From: Neurospora intermedia
Lineage: Eukaryota > Ascomycota > Sordariomycetes > Sordariales > Sordariaceae
Assembly: GCA_037102815.1 (NCBI GenBank)
Contig: BTPP01000005.1
Location: forward strand, 1,984,001 to 2,048,000
DNA length: 64,000 nucleotides
Direction: 5' to 3'
Shown here: positions 39,301 through 51,318 of the stretch, in pieces
Position numbering within the stretch: position 1 is the first letter of the stretch
How the letters are laid out: every line of letters starts with the position of its first letter
Made by a program: the position numbers and the translations under genes
Notes under the pieces: generated by a model
The model's database searches: none
What the model saw: the letters and a program-made list of their open reading frames with translations, nothing else
What the model was told of the DNA's origin: nothing

Positions 39301-42300
39301 CCACCCCTGGGTTCTTATCCTATGGTTACGAAGAACCATGCCCCTCCGGGATACGCCACGAATGGTTACTTTTCATGTCAACCGTTTCATTGGGTCCTTG
39401 ATAGCTAAGCTTGCGTGTGCAGGCTCATCCACGCGTGAAGATTGGGTTTATGGCAGCAGCTGCAAGCAATGCATGTTCAATCTTTTAATCATTTACACCA
39501 CCCTCTTGCCAGCAAAGGAACATCAAAATGGGAGGCAGGAGCTGCTAAAAAGGGTAGAATGTGCTCAACGAAGCTTTTCTGGCACTGCAGGACGTATCGA
39601 CAGTGTCTTATCCAGCAAGCAAGCCCCACCTCCCCCGGGAGCGGCAGATATTTCATCGTATGTATGCCGCTTTTGGCATGTTTCCGACCACAGGAATGCA
39701 TCTGCTGCTATGATCAGGCGACGATGTCGATTCCGGGAGGCTCACGGGGGTTGCCAGGTACGTGGTTAAGGCTTTATCACCGCGGTGTCTAGGACACCTG
39801 GATTTCCTTACCTTGGACACGCGAAATATACTGTTGCTCATGGCCTTCAACACTGATGGAGGTCAAAGAGTGGATTCAGTGAATACTGTGCTCACCATGA
39901 TATAACTTGGCTCTGGAAAGCCGTTCGATTGGCCACAATGCTCGCAGATGGTATACTCACGCTTGTCCACTTCTGAGCCCACACTTTCGCTTTTTCTTTC
40001 TTCGTTTCTTCGCAGAGTGTCATTGAATCTGCCAAGCAAGAAGAAGAGACAAGACCGATCGGACGTCCGGTGATGTGTGCGGGATTGTTTGTGGTACGAC
40101 TTGAACCCACTGAAACAAGGAAGTGGACGATTACCGCCGGCTTGGGCACAGGCTAAGCGGGAGAGGGATGTGGTCGTGGGCTCTCGAAGACAGTAAGTAC
40201 AATATATGTTACATACAGGGATTGGAACACATCTCGTGTTGTGGTTGTCGTGGTAGCAATCAGCACGGTTGCTTGCTGGAGGCACGCAGAAGGTCAAGCC
40301 ACCGAGGCTGTTTTGCAGCAAGACGCACAAATTACTCATTGTATATTAGCCATTTCCTTCACCGACATCGCACTTTGATGAGGTTTGCTTGCGGTAGACA
40401 GGAACGCGGGAAGCATCTGCATCCCGTTATCGAACGACAAAAAAGATAACCAACCGGCTAATAGTCCCCTTGTTTGGAGAGGAGTCGCTCAAAAGGTAAC
40501 GCGGCCATTTTGAACTTGGCTGACACCAACAGACATATACCCAACGCCACAGAACTGGATCCGGTCTCGACCTCTGCATGCCCTGGGGCTCTCAATGCTA
40601 TGGGGAAAGAGCAAGCGGTAGAATGAATGGATGGGTGGATGGAATATGGTATGGATCTACGAGGCACAGGAGGGCGCGAGACGCCGGGTCTATTTCCCTT
40701 GAGTCACTAGTGTAACCTTACCACACTTAAACAGATAAATTGTGTGCTCGCTGCTGCATGATATGCGGGCAATCACCGCCGCAACCCATCCCGTTTACCA
40801 ATTTCCCCCGGGTTTTGCATCACAAGCTTATTAGGACAGCTTGTTATACCCCAGACTTGCCAGGTTGGTGTAGAGGTTACGGAGTTACATCGGACCGGAC
40901 CAGCTCTTGTAGCGATTTAGGTAAGCAATCTTTTCCGTTGACGCTAAGCCTTGGCTTGTTCTGGGAGGTCTGTAGGTAAGATACCATAAAGGTGATTTTA
41001 CTATCTACCTGAGATCCAGCACAGGAACAAGGGTAGTAAGGAATAGTGAATAGATACGGCCAGGGGCTTAAGTCACGAGTGTTCATTCCACTTACTCCGA
41101 GTCCACCCATTCGCCGTTCATCGAGTCTTATTCTAGTCAGTTTGTGGCATTCATGGTGGGCGGATGATGCTAAAACGTGTTTCTGAACCATCATCCCATC
41201 GACTCTATCTATCTATTAGGTGATCATGCCTTGTAAGGTTTTCGCCTCGGGAAGCCCAGCGACAGTTTGTCTTTCAGTTTGCCGTACACCTGCCAACGCC
41301 GACATTCCAACAACATGTGAAGCTTGACTCGGTTCCACCACACGTGAGTCTAAAGAGCACATTGATGAGAGTATGAGCTAGTGGAATTCACCAATCGCAA
41401 CACTTTCCGTAGAGAGAAAAAGAACGTAAATACTCAAAAATACAAGTGTCTATTTTCCTCGATAAGTTGATTCCCTTGTAGTCACTACATTCCGCGTTCA
41501 CAGAAAAGAGTAGAGCATGTTTGACACTCGATATTAGAGGGGCACACAGTCAGTTCTGCCTCAGGATATCCATTTTTTTTTCTTTTTTTTTTTTTGTGAG
41601 ACACACAAGTAGAGTGGCAGGAGTACACTCGCAATAGTAGCATAAGAAAAACGGAAAAAAATAGAAGAGAGAGAGAGAGAAAGGAAAGGAAAGGAACGGT
41701 GAGTCTCACATAGACGGGCGGGAACGAGAAAGCCAAGCAAGGGCTATGACGATAGACAAGAAGGAGTGAAGGGGGAAATAAAAGAAAGAAGGTGAAACTG
41801 AAACTGAAACGGAAAGTGGAAAGAAGTGTCTGGAGGTTTATAACCCACAATGGCCTTGATATATATTTATGTGTGTGTGTGGTGTGTTCAAAAAAATAAA
41901 GAACTCAACACCTGCACATCAACTATTAGACACAGACCCACATATATATCAAATTACAAGGGAGCAAGTAAATAAATAGGTAAGCTCACAGTAGCAACCC
42001 AAAGGGAAAGTCTAGATACTGATAACTCCAAATAAAGCGTCAAGTGATGCAAGGAAGACATAACCGGGTGGGACAATGTGAACGGGAGCAGAAAGTGAAG
42101 TAACTCCAAGCGCGGGATAGGGAGTGTCGGTCTGATCCAGTCCGATTGGGAGACGTGAACCTCAAGAGACGGGACGCGAAACGCCTTGTGTAAATTAGGA
42201 AGAGGAAGGAGAGGACGATGAAAAAGAGACAATGCAAAATAGATGGATACCCGGTCCCGGTCAGTTCACCGGATAGGTATCACGATCATTGCCGTGTCTC

Positions 42301-43077
42301 AACCGGTGAGTGAAAATACAATTCGAAGGAAAAAGTTATCTCTAATTTTAGATTAGACCAGTACTGGAATGTGAAGAGAAATAGACAATTGCTGTTCTGG
42401 TGGACGAACCGCAGTGTGTCAAGAGAGCGATCGAATATTGGACAAGTGCCTACAATTTGTAAGCATGTAGTCGGCATACACTGAAGTGTCCAAGCATCAG
42501 ACCACCGCAAAGGATGTGCGCAGGAAGGTGAGCAATGAGGGCACCACGCACCAACTGGCTACTTTGCCGGAGCAACCAAGTCGGTCAGCAACACCTTTTC
42601 CCTATCCTTGTGTTGTTGACTACTCTTTAAAATTATCATCCTTGAATCCCCGGATGTGAACCAGACAAGCGTACTGCCACCGACCCAATCTTCTCACGAT
42701 TAATAACACAAAAAGTGAGAGGAACAAATACAAGAGGCTGGCAGCATGCTACTCATTCAATAGTATTTGGCTGATTCTAGCGGGTCGGCTCTTGATAAAA
42801 TGCCGGGTTGGGGTTCATACAGGAAATACGACTGATTTGGTGACTTACATAAACACAAAAAGAATAAAGAACGCCGCCATATTTCATTTCACAGACCATA
42901 AAACTCCCATCCATCGCCACCGAATTGGTCGTGATCCTTGCCGCCGCCGCTTCTTTTTCCTTTCGCCATATCACCAGCACCAGCCAGCCCATTCATGTGC
43001 GGCTGCTCTGGTGGTACGTCATTTCGGCGCGACTCGTAAGTCGGCGCAAACTCATTCCTAAGCTCCTCTCCAACTAG
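33377..43077. other. Largest gene-poor region of the window
   Basis: About 9.7 kb without a supported gene. The first kilobase is probably the long leader and promoter of the coiled-coil protein gene. Frames of 160-243 codons at 33966-34697, 38271-38759, 38857-39408 and 39239-39769 overlap each other in different frames and show no domains. A TCACTGCCAC-like repeat lies at 36752-36782, and T-rich, GA and GT tracts lie at 41.57-41.88 kb. I saw no transposase, reverse transcriptase or terminal repeats. Confidence 0.6.
36752..36782 (+). repeat. (CCACTG)n imperfect hexanucleotide repeat
   Basis: About five units, one with a T-to-A variant (CCACTACCACTG), in non-coding DNA. Confidence 0.85.
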
Positions 43078-46000
43078 TCACAGCTCATCGTCCTCGAGCT
43101 CGCTGGGTTTCAGCAGGCCGCTGACCTTGGATCTCCTCTCGATATCGGCCGCCTTGGCCGCCGTCTCTTGCTGCTCCTTCTCCAGGAGGTAGAGCTCGGC
43201 ATTGTCGCCGGCGAATTCCCTAAGGGAGATAAGGAAGTCACGCAACGCGAGGCGGAACTTGTCGTACTGGGTGTTAAGGGTGAAGAGTCCCTCAACAAAC
43301 GAGGTAATCTGGGCACTGTTTTGCACTTTTGGTTAGCTCGTTACATTACAAGGTCCGAAGTTGGGGAAGAAAACTTACGGCGTAAGGTTGGCAAAAGCGG
43401 TCTGCAGCAGATTACCCACGAACATGGTGAGGAACTCCTTGTTGCTAGTACCTGGCTGGGCCTGATCGGGCTGGTAAATGGGGCCCTGAATCCTTGAGGG
43501 CGAGCCATCGGCGGGGTGGACAAAGTAGAACATGCGCATGAGCAGCATGGACTGGGTCTTGAAGCCAGCCTTGTGGTCCTGGTCGGTCAGAACGAAGAAC
43601 ACATCCTGCAGGATGCTGACAAAGAATTGGTTGAAGAAAGCGTTGGAGGTCTGAACGTCAGTCTTCTCAGCAATGTTGTTGACGAGCTCCAGGCACATGT
43701 TAAGGCCCGCAGTCTCAACATCGCGGTTGTCGTGCTTGCTAGCCCACATGCACGAATCAATAACAAACTTGAACTGACGGTTATCGAGCTTCAAAAGCGC
43801 AGGGAAGCAGTGAAGGTTGATAGCGCGGAGGAGGTTGAAGAACTCAACACGGTGTTCAGGGTATTCGGAGAAGTTCTTGTTGATCATGTCCAGTGTGCAT
43901 TCGAAGACATTCTCCATGATGATCGGTACCTGGTCCTCCATCAAAGCCGAGAGCTTAGTGATCATAGCCGTCATGGCCCTCAAGACCTCAGCGTCACGAG
44001 CACCAGGAACGTTACGGTTGTAGTCAACAAGCACCGAATCCAAGAGAGGAGGCACCATCTGCTCCCGCACGGCCTGGAGGTCCTCAGCCTTGTCGACATA
44101 GGTCTCAATAAGCTTGAGAATTTCCTTCTTGATGGTTCGGAGCCCGCGGACCTTGGGCATCTTGGTAGCAATCTCACCCTCGCGAGCAACAGCCTCAGAA
44201 ATCAGCTGACTGGTGGCGGCATACATCTGAAGCATGTCGCTATAGAGGTTGCCGATCTGAGGGAAGAAATAGGTACCAATAGATGAGCATGCCGAGACGT
44301 TGGTCTTCATGATGTTGCCAATGACCTTGATGGTGTCCGCATCCTGGAGGATGTTAGGGTTGAGGCTAGCTTGCCTGATAATCTCCTGCCACGCCATGTT
44401 GGGAATCTGCATGAGCTCAGAAAGCAGCCTCTCCTGCTGGTGCCTGTTGCCTTGAGCAGCTACCATGTAGCCGCAAGCCTCATAGAAAGTATGAACCTGT
44501 TGAGGAGTCAAGTCGCAAGTAATCTTGCCAAGGTCCCTGATGATCTCCTCAATGAAAGGCTGAGACTCGCTAGGCTGGAGCGCAACAAAGTGGCGTCTGC
44601 AAGACTTGGCAATCTTAATAAAAGTATCGCAGGCCATGTCCTGGACACCCTCGTGAGACTCGTGCATGAACTCGAACAGCTTGTTGACGACCGTCTTGAG
44701 GAACTTCCAGTGTGCCTTGAGGAAACGGGGATACTGTCCGACAATGTACATGATGTTACTGGCGACGACGGCCTTGTTATCTTTGCCCCGCTTCATTTCG
44801 GTCAGTCCAAGAAGATCCTTGATAACAGTAACAAGGAACCTCTTCTCCGTCTCTTCGTTCATGGCGAGAGAAATAGAACCAATAGCCCAGCAGAGAACGT
44901 TGCAGTTGTGCCACGACCATTCGGATCCATCGACTTGGCGTGCGAGCTTGTCGGTCATAATCTGCTCGGTGTCGACCACATCCAAATGGGTGAGATAAAC
45001 GAGACACTCGCGGATGGTCTTGTAAAGCTGGACAGTGTCGGTTTCCTTGACAAACTCGCGGACAATCTCGCCCTCATCGTTCTCGACGATGAGAACTTCT
45101 TCGGGGCGCACCATCTTCTCAATCATGACAACACGCAGGTTAGAAAGAATCTCGTTGTACTTGTGCTTGCGGAGAGGGTAGTTGTTGAGCAGAGCGGGGT
45201 TCGGGGCGCCGCTGGTCTGCAGACCACCGCTAAGGAGAGGGTTCATATCGGAAAGGGGCAAGGCCTGCATCTCCTCATAGAGCTCCTGGACGAGCTTGAG
45301 CCAGTAGTCGAGGCAGATCTTGAAGATTTCGCGGTCTTCGATCTGCGAAATTCTGATTAGGTAGTAGTGACCATGTGTAAGAAAGTCACGGTTCGGCAGG
45401 TTTTCGATGAGCTAGATACCATATTAGCACTACGATCATGAGCTCACAAATCTCAGCTACTTACGGGCAGGTGCATGCCGAAGAAATTGCAAAGGAACAG
45501 CGCCAAGTTCTGGATGAATTCCTGGTCGCGAGAGTTGCTGGCCGGGTAGGTCGCCTTCAAGTCCATGCTGAGAGGAATAATGTTGGAGATGGTCGTCAGG
45601 ACCTCGGTGAACATCTTGATGAGGGCCTCGCCATAATTGGGCTGTTGGCCCGTAGGACCTCCTATTTGCAGACCACCAATCTCGGTCAAACACTGGAGAG
45701 TAATGTTTCGGAACTCGGGAACCTCCAAGAAACGCGTCCTGAGGGTTTCAATAAGAGGGGTCTCGAAGATATAACCGAGAGGGATCCAGTTGCAGAAGCG
45801 CAACAGGGTTTCGAGGGTGGCCTTGATAAGGCTGGGCTGGTTGGCAGAGTTGAGAACTTCCTGGCAAAGCTGGAAAATCTGCGAGAACTCGGCGCACATG
45901 GTAGTCTTGAGGTTCCGTGTCTTTGTCGACGTCATCTGCTCCGCGGAATAGTCGAAGACCTCTTCGGAGAGGAGTCGCAGAATGATCATGTTGTTCTCGC

Positions 46001-46709
46001 AGATCGAAAGGCTCGAGCGAGAGGCAGAGATAATCTCGTTGATGAAGGTAGGCCAGTTATGGGGCCACTCTTGCTTGAGGACGGAGACGAGAACAAGATT
46101 AAGCTTGTTGAGCAGGACACGGTGGGCCTTGAGAAGCTCTTCGGAACTCGAACATTGGAGGATATACTGGACGACAAAGTTGCGGATACCTGAGAGAGAG
46201 AAGAAAGTTAGCTACTGGGGGAGCATCAAGCTTCCAATAAGGCCATGTATTCACATACCATGACACTGCTCGCGGGGGAGCACCTTCCACCTCGTCATAA
46301 TCACATTGTCGAGGACCTGTAACCCCAAGTCTACAAACCCTGTCAGTATATGACATTCTGGATATAAACTGTTTGGTACGTGGGCGGGATTGACGGACAC
46401 TTTGTCTGCTCGTAGGTGGCCTTCTGGAGGATCTCGTCGACCATCAACCAGGCATCGGGGTCTTCCTTGAACTGTTTGAAGGATGCTATGTTAGCCCTGG
46501 CTGTCGGGACAAAGGAGGGTCGAGTTTGGCTATTGGCAGACATACCTGGTTCAAGACGGTTTGGGCCTGAGCTTGCTATTTCGAGCAGAAAACAGAACGT
46601 CAGCATCTACACAGGGCGAACCAGAATCCGGCGTCGTATTTACCGTCTCGCCGCGACCTTCGTAGAAGGTGCGGACTTGGTTGTCCAGTTCCTCGATGGA
46701 GAGGGGCAT
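43078..46709 (-). CDS. crm1: Exportin-1 (CRM1), leucine-rich NES nuclear export receptor
   Basis: Karyopherin-beta that carries proteins with leucine-rich export signals out of the nucleus with Ran-GTP. Seven exons (46709-46644, 46575-46546, 46471-46399, 46330-46259, 46189-45465, 45411-43379, 43315-43078) total 1078 residues, matching the family. The N-terminus is [18 protein letters not shown]. Other strongly conserved stretches are [61 protein letters not shown] and [14 protein letters not shown]. The C-terminus is [13 protein letters not shown]. The NES-groove residues are intact, but the position of the leptomycin-B-reactive cysteine is threonine (Thr526, in [10 protein letters not shown]). 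Intron 3 uses the rarer donor GTCCGT. Long antisense open frames across this locus are shadows. Confidence 0.98.
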
Positions 46710-48678
46710 GGTCGCGTTCCTCTACTGATGTGGAATGCAGAGGGTTGGTAGCAAGGTAGGTACAGCGGATAGCTGAACAGTGGATAGTCTCGAGCAAGAT
46801 GGGTTTGCTGCTACCAAAGTTCGGCGAGACAAATGGGAGGAGATCGACAGCTCGTTGCTGGTCTGGCGGGGAGAAAAGGACTAAGGTAGATGGAGGGATT
46901 GCGAGGTGAGGGCGGGGTGTTTGGGTCCAGACGTGGTGTGTGAATGGCCTAGGTCCAGGTCTGTTTGGTTGTCCGGGTCACGGTGCGTGCCAAACGAAAC
47001 GAAGCGAAGCGCAGCTGGCTTGACGGGTTGCTGGGGCCGGGAGACCTTGGAATGAATAATCCAGACAGGAGGAGACGTGGGGCACAATCGTCGTAGTCGC
47101 GAGCCTGGAGCGAGAGAAGGGAAACAACGAACGGGTCGAGTCGGGTTGTTGGGTTGGCGTTTTTTGCGAGTGCAGTGTTGCGTGTTGATCAGTGCAAGTC
47201 CAAAGGTTCAGTTTGGCAAAAAAATGAAGCGAACCTCGAGGCTGCAGAAGTGCAAGAGGCGTGAAGGGGCCTGCGCGCGGCGGTGCAGTGGGATGTGCAC
47301 TTGAATTTGCAGTGGGATGACGGAGGTTATGGAGCTGGAGCTGGACTGCCTCTGGAGCATTGAGAATCGGGTCGAAAGCCCAGAAAGGCCGAACCGTGAT
47401 AGACCCCACCAGCCTCCCGTTCCGATTTGGCATGCTATGCACGTCCAGGACGCCCTTGTTCGTTGCGGAGGTTGACGGATGTTGAGGTGACGCCCTCCGC
47501 GCGCGCGCTCGCTGGACCTTTCGACTGGACCACGGGATTCCGCGCCTCTGGGACAGCTTGTTCCCTTTCTGTCGTTCTAGCACGTCGGGTTCCAGATGCC
47601 GTCCGCGCAACCCAAAACGGTATTTATCTGCTTAGGTTGTAGTCTTAACAGCAGCCCAAAGCCATCCAACTGAGACCCATCGTGGGCTTTCCGAGACAAG
47701 TTCTTGTCGATATGTCAGCATGATAATTTCTTCCCAAAGGGCGCCAAATGAATGTTTACTGGGTAATTCATGCTTGGTTGCTATTTAACTTGGGATACCA
47801 CACTGCCTGTAGATACTTCATAACCTAGCTCACAAAGTCCGCTCTTGTTCTAACAAACAGACCTAGGTAATACCATTTCACTACCATTCCATATACACCA
47901 ACATACATATGCCAGGAGTACAGCAATAGCTAAGGACCTCCTGCTATCTGAGTCTGGACAATTTAAACACAGCTCTTGAAACTCTACACTACGTAGGCTG
48001 ACCGGATATAGCTATCCTGAGATATCTCCGCATCTTCACTGCAGCCCATCTATCCGGTACAAGCTGCCATGTACATCACTTGATAGCTCCGTATCAATGT
48101 TTCCCCAGTGGAGATGCCCAGGCGTCAGGTGTGCCCCGCTTTTGCTACCCTGGATTGTCCAAGACGAGGACGAAAAGCTCCAGGCGTACCGGCTGTTCAG
48201 GTCAGTTGAGGTTTGCTCGTCTAGCCTCGGTACTTATTTCCCTTCCCTTCTCCAACGTACACTACGTCCCTTTCACTGTTAGACTCCTTACTTATCAAGG
48301 ACACCCCCGGATCGCTGGCATGTCCCAGTAGAGATAGTGGCAGTATCTCAACCGCATTGCAGCGGTTAGTGACCAGTAGTGTACATAATGCAACCACTTA
48401 TGCAAGGGTTACCATTGAGGGACGAGAACTCCATTCACAACATGTGGGGAAGGGGGTGTTCCTTTCTTCTACACGGCCCTCTTGCATACCCAGCACGTCA
48501 CTCACTGCACTCTGCAATTTTGCTAGGCAGTTTTTTCACAGTTTCATATATTCAAATCCGCTTGCAGATCGATTAGAGACCTCTTCTTCAATCAACAAAA
48601 TCCAATATGGTATATATCGTGACTCCATAATGACTCCGGCTTTTTGTATACACCACGTTCCTACACTACACCCCACTT
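46710..48678. other. Spacer between crm1 and the aminotransferase gene
   Basis: The crm1 promoter side (46.7-47.6 kb) and the aminotransferase 3' side. A 210-codon minus frame at 46978-47610 has no domain and probably overlaps the crm1 leader or promoter. No supported gene. Confidence 0.6.
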
Positions 48679-50157
48679 CTAAGCCTTTTGGTAACCGCAC
48701 TCGGACAGACCCTCCTCGAGAGCCTTGATGGCCTTCTCGATGTGGCCTCTGCTAGGATCCAACACACTGACGCCCATGTGGCCAAAACGGATGTACTTGG
48801 CCGCGATGGCCTTGTGGATGCCACCGGCGAACACAACGCCCCTCGAAGCGAGCTTGGGGAGGAGCTCAGCGCCCTTGACGGTCTCGGGAAGGTAGATGGC
48901 GGTCATGCCGTGGGCCTGGTCATCAGGGTTGGCGGCGACCTGCTTGAGGCCGAGAGCAGCAACGGCCGCCTTGATCTTGTCCGAAGCCGCCTTGTGGGCC
49001 GCGAACCTTTCCTTGACACCCTGGGCGACGATCTGGCCAAGGGCGGTATGGAGGGCGCGAACGAGCTGGGGAGAAGGAGTGGCGAAGTAAGAGGGCTTCT
49101 TGGCCTCGTAGTTCTGCATGACTGTAGTTCGCGCGCATCATACGTTAGCAAGTGGTATCAAAAGGGTAGGTAGATTGTAACGTGAAGTGGTACTCACTGG
49201 GAAGCCAGTTCTTCATTGAAGCAAAGTAAGAGGTAGGTGGGGTCTGGCGGTTCTGGAAGGCCTGGATGGCGCGACCGCTGAACATGGAGATAGAGAGACC
49301 GGCAGGGCAGCCGATGGCTTTCTGGGAGGCAGTAACAACACCGTCGAGCTTCCAGGCATCAAAGTCAATCTCCTCACAGGCGACGGAGCAGACACCATCG
49401 ACAATGACGAGGGTGTCGGGGGAAACCCTGTGGACAAGCTCGGAAAGGTTCTTGAGCTCGCTGAGGACACCAGTAGAGGTATCGACGTGAGTGACGGTGA
49501 GGAGCTTGTACTTCTTCTCCGAAAGAGCCTTCTCAATCTCAGGGAGCTGAGGGCGGCTGCCGGGCTCGGCAGAGATCTGAGTGACGTTGGCGCCATAGAC
49601 CTTCAGGCAGTCGGCGAAGCCATCGCCAAAGTAACCGGTGCTAAGCACGAGCGCATCCTCACCAGGCTCGATCAGGTTGGCGGCAACGAGATCCCAACCT
49701 AGGGTACCGGAGCCGGACAGGACGAAAGGCTGAGCGGAGGGGTCCGTGGTCTGGAACAACTTGCGCAGCATCGACAGGGTCTCGCCGAAGACAGCAACAA
49801 AGCCAGGCCCAACATGGCTCTCGCTGTTGCAAATATGGTCAGCCAATTACAGGTGGTTGATTGGTTTGCGCCTTTCGGATCTCACCTGTAGTGGCTCATG
49901 GAGTTGAGGACAGCATCGTCGAACTCGATGGGGCCGGGAATAAGGAGGGTCGCATGCTCAGGCTGGGTAGACATGTTGGCTGGAGTGGTGTCGGTGGTGA
50001 GGGCGCGGGTTTGTGTCTTGGGCAAGAGAGAGGTGTCGATGTTGTCCGGGTGTCTCTCGACGGTATAAGGAGTGTTGAGTGGGTAATCGGGGGCGAGGTG
50101 ACGGGAGATCAGGGACAGCCGAGCGGGGGAGTCGACCGGGCCGCTGGAGCGGGGCAT
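48679..50157 (-). CDS. agx1: Alanine-glyoxylate aminotransferase
   Basis: PLP-dependent class V aminotransferase converting alanine and glyoxylate to pyruvate and glycine. Exons 49886 upward, 49823-49198 and 49121-48679. From the ATG at 49974 (MSTQPEHATLLIPGPIEF, A at -3) the product is 385 residues, the length of yeast Agx1. An in-frame ATG at 50157 would add 61 residues (MPRSSGPVDSPARLS...), with a poor -3 context (T). Motifs: LLIPGPIEF, SHYSESHVGPGF, the nucleotide-like SGSGTLGWD, HVDTSTG, VDGVCS and the PLP lysine Lys198 (385-residue numbering) in ASQKAIGCPAG. The C-terminus is GYQKA, not a classic peroxisomal SKL. The two possible starts suggest mitochondrial and cytosolic forms; this is inference. 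Confidence 0.93.
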
Positions 50158-51318
50158 CGATGATGTTATTCCCGTGAGTACCGATGACCGCCGAAGCGCC
50201 GAGCGTACAAGAGACGTTGAGTGTGCCAGTTTGGAAGGCGCTGGGAGCGTTATGCAGGACTCCTCCACCTGGTTCCCCGAACTACTTAGGTACCTAATGC
50301 GGCTGTTCCAAGTGTTGATGCTAGGTCGTAGACTTGTAGTGGCTGTTACCGAGCTCAGTCTTCAGTTACAAGTCAAGCCCAAAAGGAAGTCGGTCAGAGT
50401 CAAAGACACAACTTCTGAACGCAATCAAGGGGGAAAAAAAATTTTGAAGGAAGGAATGGACCGCAAAACGCGTGCCGAAGCGGAATTATGAATCTACCGC
50501 CAGCTAAATAGACTAAAGTACTTTGATGGCGACTGCAGACATGAGATTCCGAGCCAAGTCCGCGTTCCAGATGAGAATGGCATTCCGGGGGGCAATTCTG
50601 GCGTCCCCTGAATGGGTGCGCTGGCCATGCTGGCGGCGGCGCGGCGGGTGCCGTCAACCGACTCGGTACTTGTGCCTCGACGCTCTTGACTCCGCCGGGA
50701 TCGGAACTGCTGACAGGCCCGGGGACCCTGCACACCAGGTCGGACGAGAAATGTCACAAGATGTTGTAGAACAGTCAGCGTCGCGGAAGGGCCGGGGGTC
50801 GGACGGATTCTCCCCTCAGCTGAGGTTGGGGACGCGAGGCTCAAAATGCGGGGATAAGGTACATAGTGTACATAGGGGCGTAGGTTGTGTCAACTTAAGC
50901 CTCCCCCACTCTATCAGCTTGCCCGACAAGGTCCATGCGTCTCCACACACCAGCTCCCCTCCGTCACTTTGGTTCCCGTCTGTCACTTCCTGTCACCAAA
51001 TCGCACTGCAGCCCACCGACGCAAGCTCCGAGCTCGAGACGTCAACAATATCATCGACGACCAGACGCATCATCATTATTGTCCATTATCCATCTTCCAG
51101 CCAATTGGTTGGTTTTTTTCGTCGCCAAAAAGACAACACCAAATAATACCATAATACGAATCAGTCCACAAGCTGCCTGACCGACAACGCCAGTTCCTTG
51201 TACTGGAACCTCGACGGCTTTCCCGCACACGTCGGCATCTTCACGGCGCCTCCTTCTTACATACACCAACTTTCTCAGCCACCTTCTGTTCTCAAGCGCG
51301 TCCGAACAAACCGCCAAA
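50158..51318. other. Divergent promoter region, aminotransferase and vps29
   Basis: Holds 5' regions of both flanking genes. Includes a perfect 12-bp palindrome at 50286-50297. No independent gene seen. The minus-strand frame continuing upstream of 50157 stays in phase with the aminotransferase but has no ATG. Confidence 0.6.
50286..50297. repeat. Perfect palindrome TTAGGTACCTAA
   Basis: Twelve-base perfect palindrome in the aminotransferase/vps29 intergenic region. Confidence 0.75.

Noticed and set aside
38271-39769. Group of overlapping 160-183-codon plus-strand frames
   Set aside because: They overlap each other in different frames, show no family features, and no splice model joins them convincingly.
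43516-45360. Long plus-strand frames (256 and 329 codons)
   Set aside because: Antisense shadows of the large crm1 exon, produced by its codon bias.
46978-47610. 210-codon minus-strand frame upstream of crm1
   Set aside because: Low-complexity, no domain; most likely crm1 promoter or leader.
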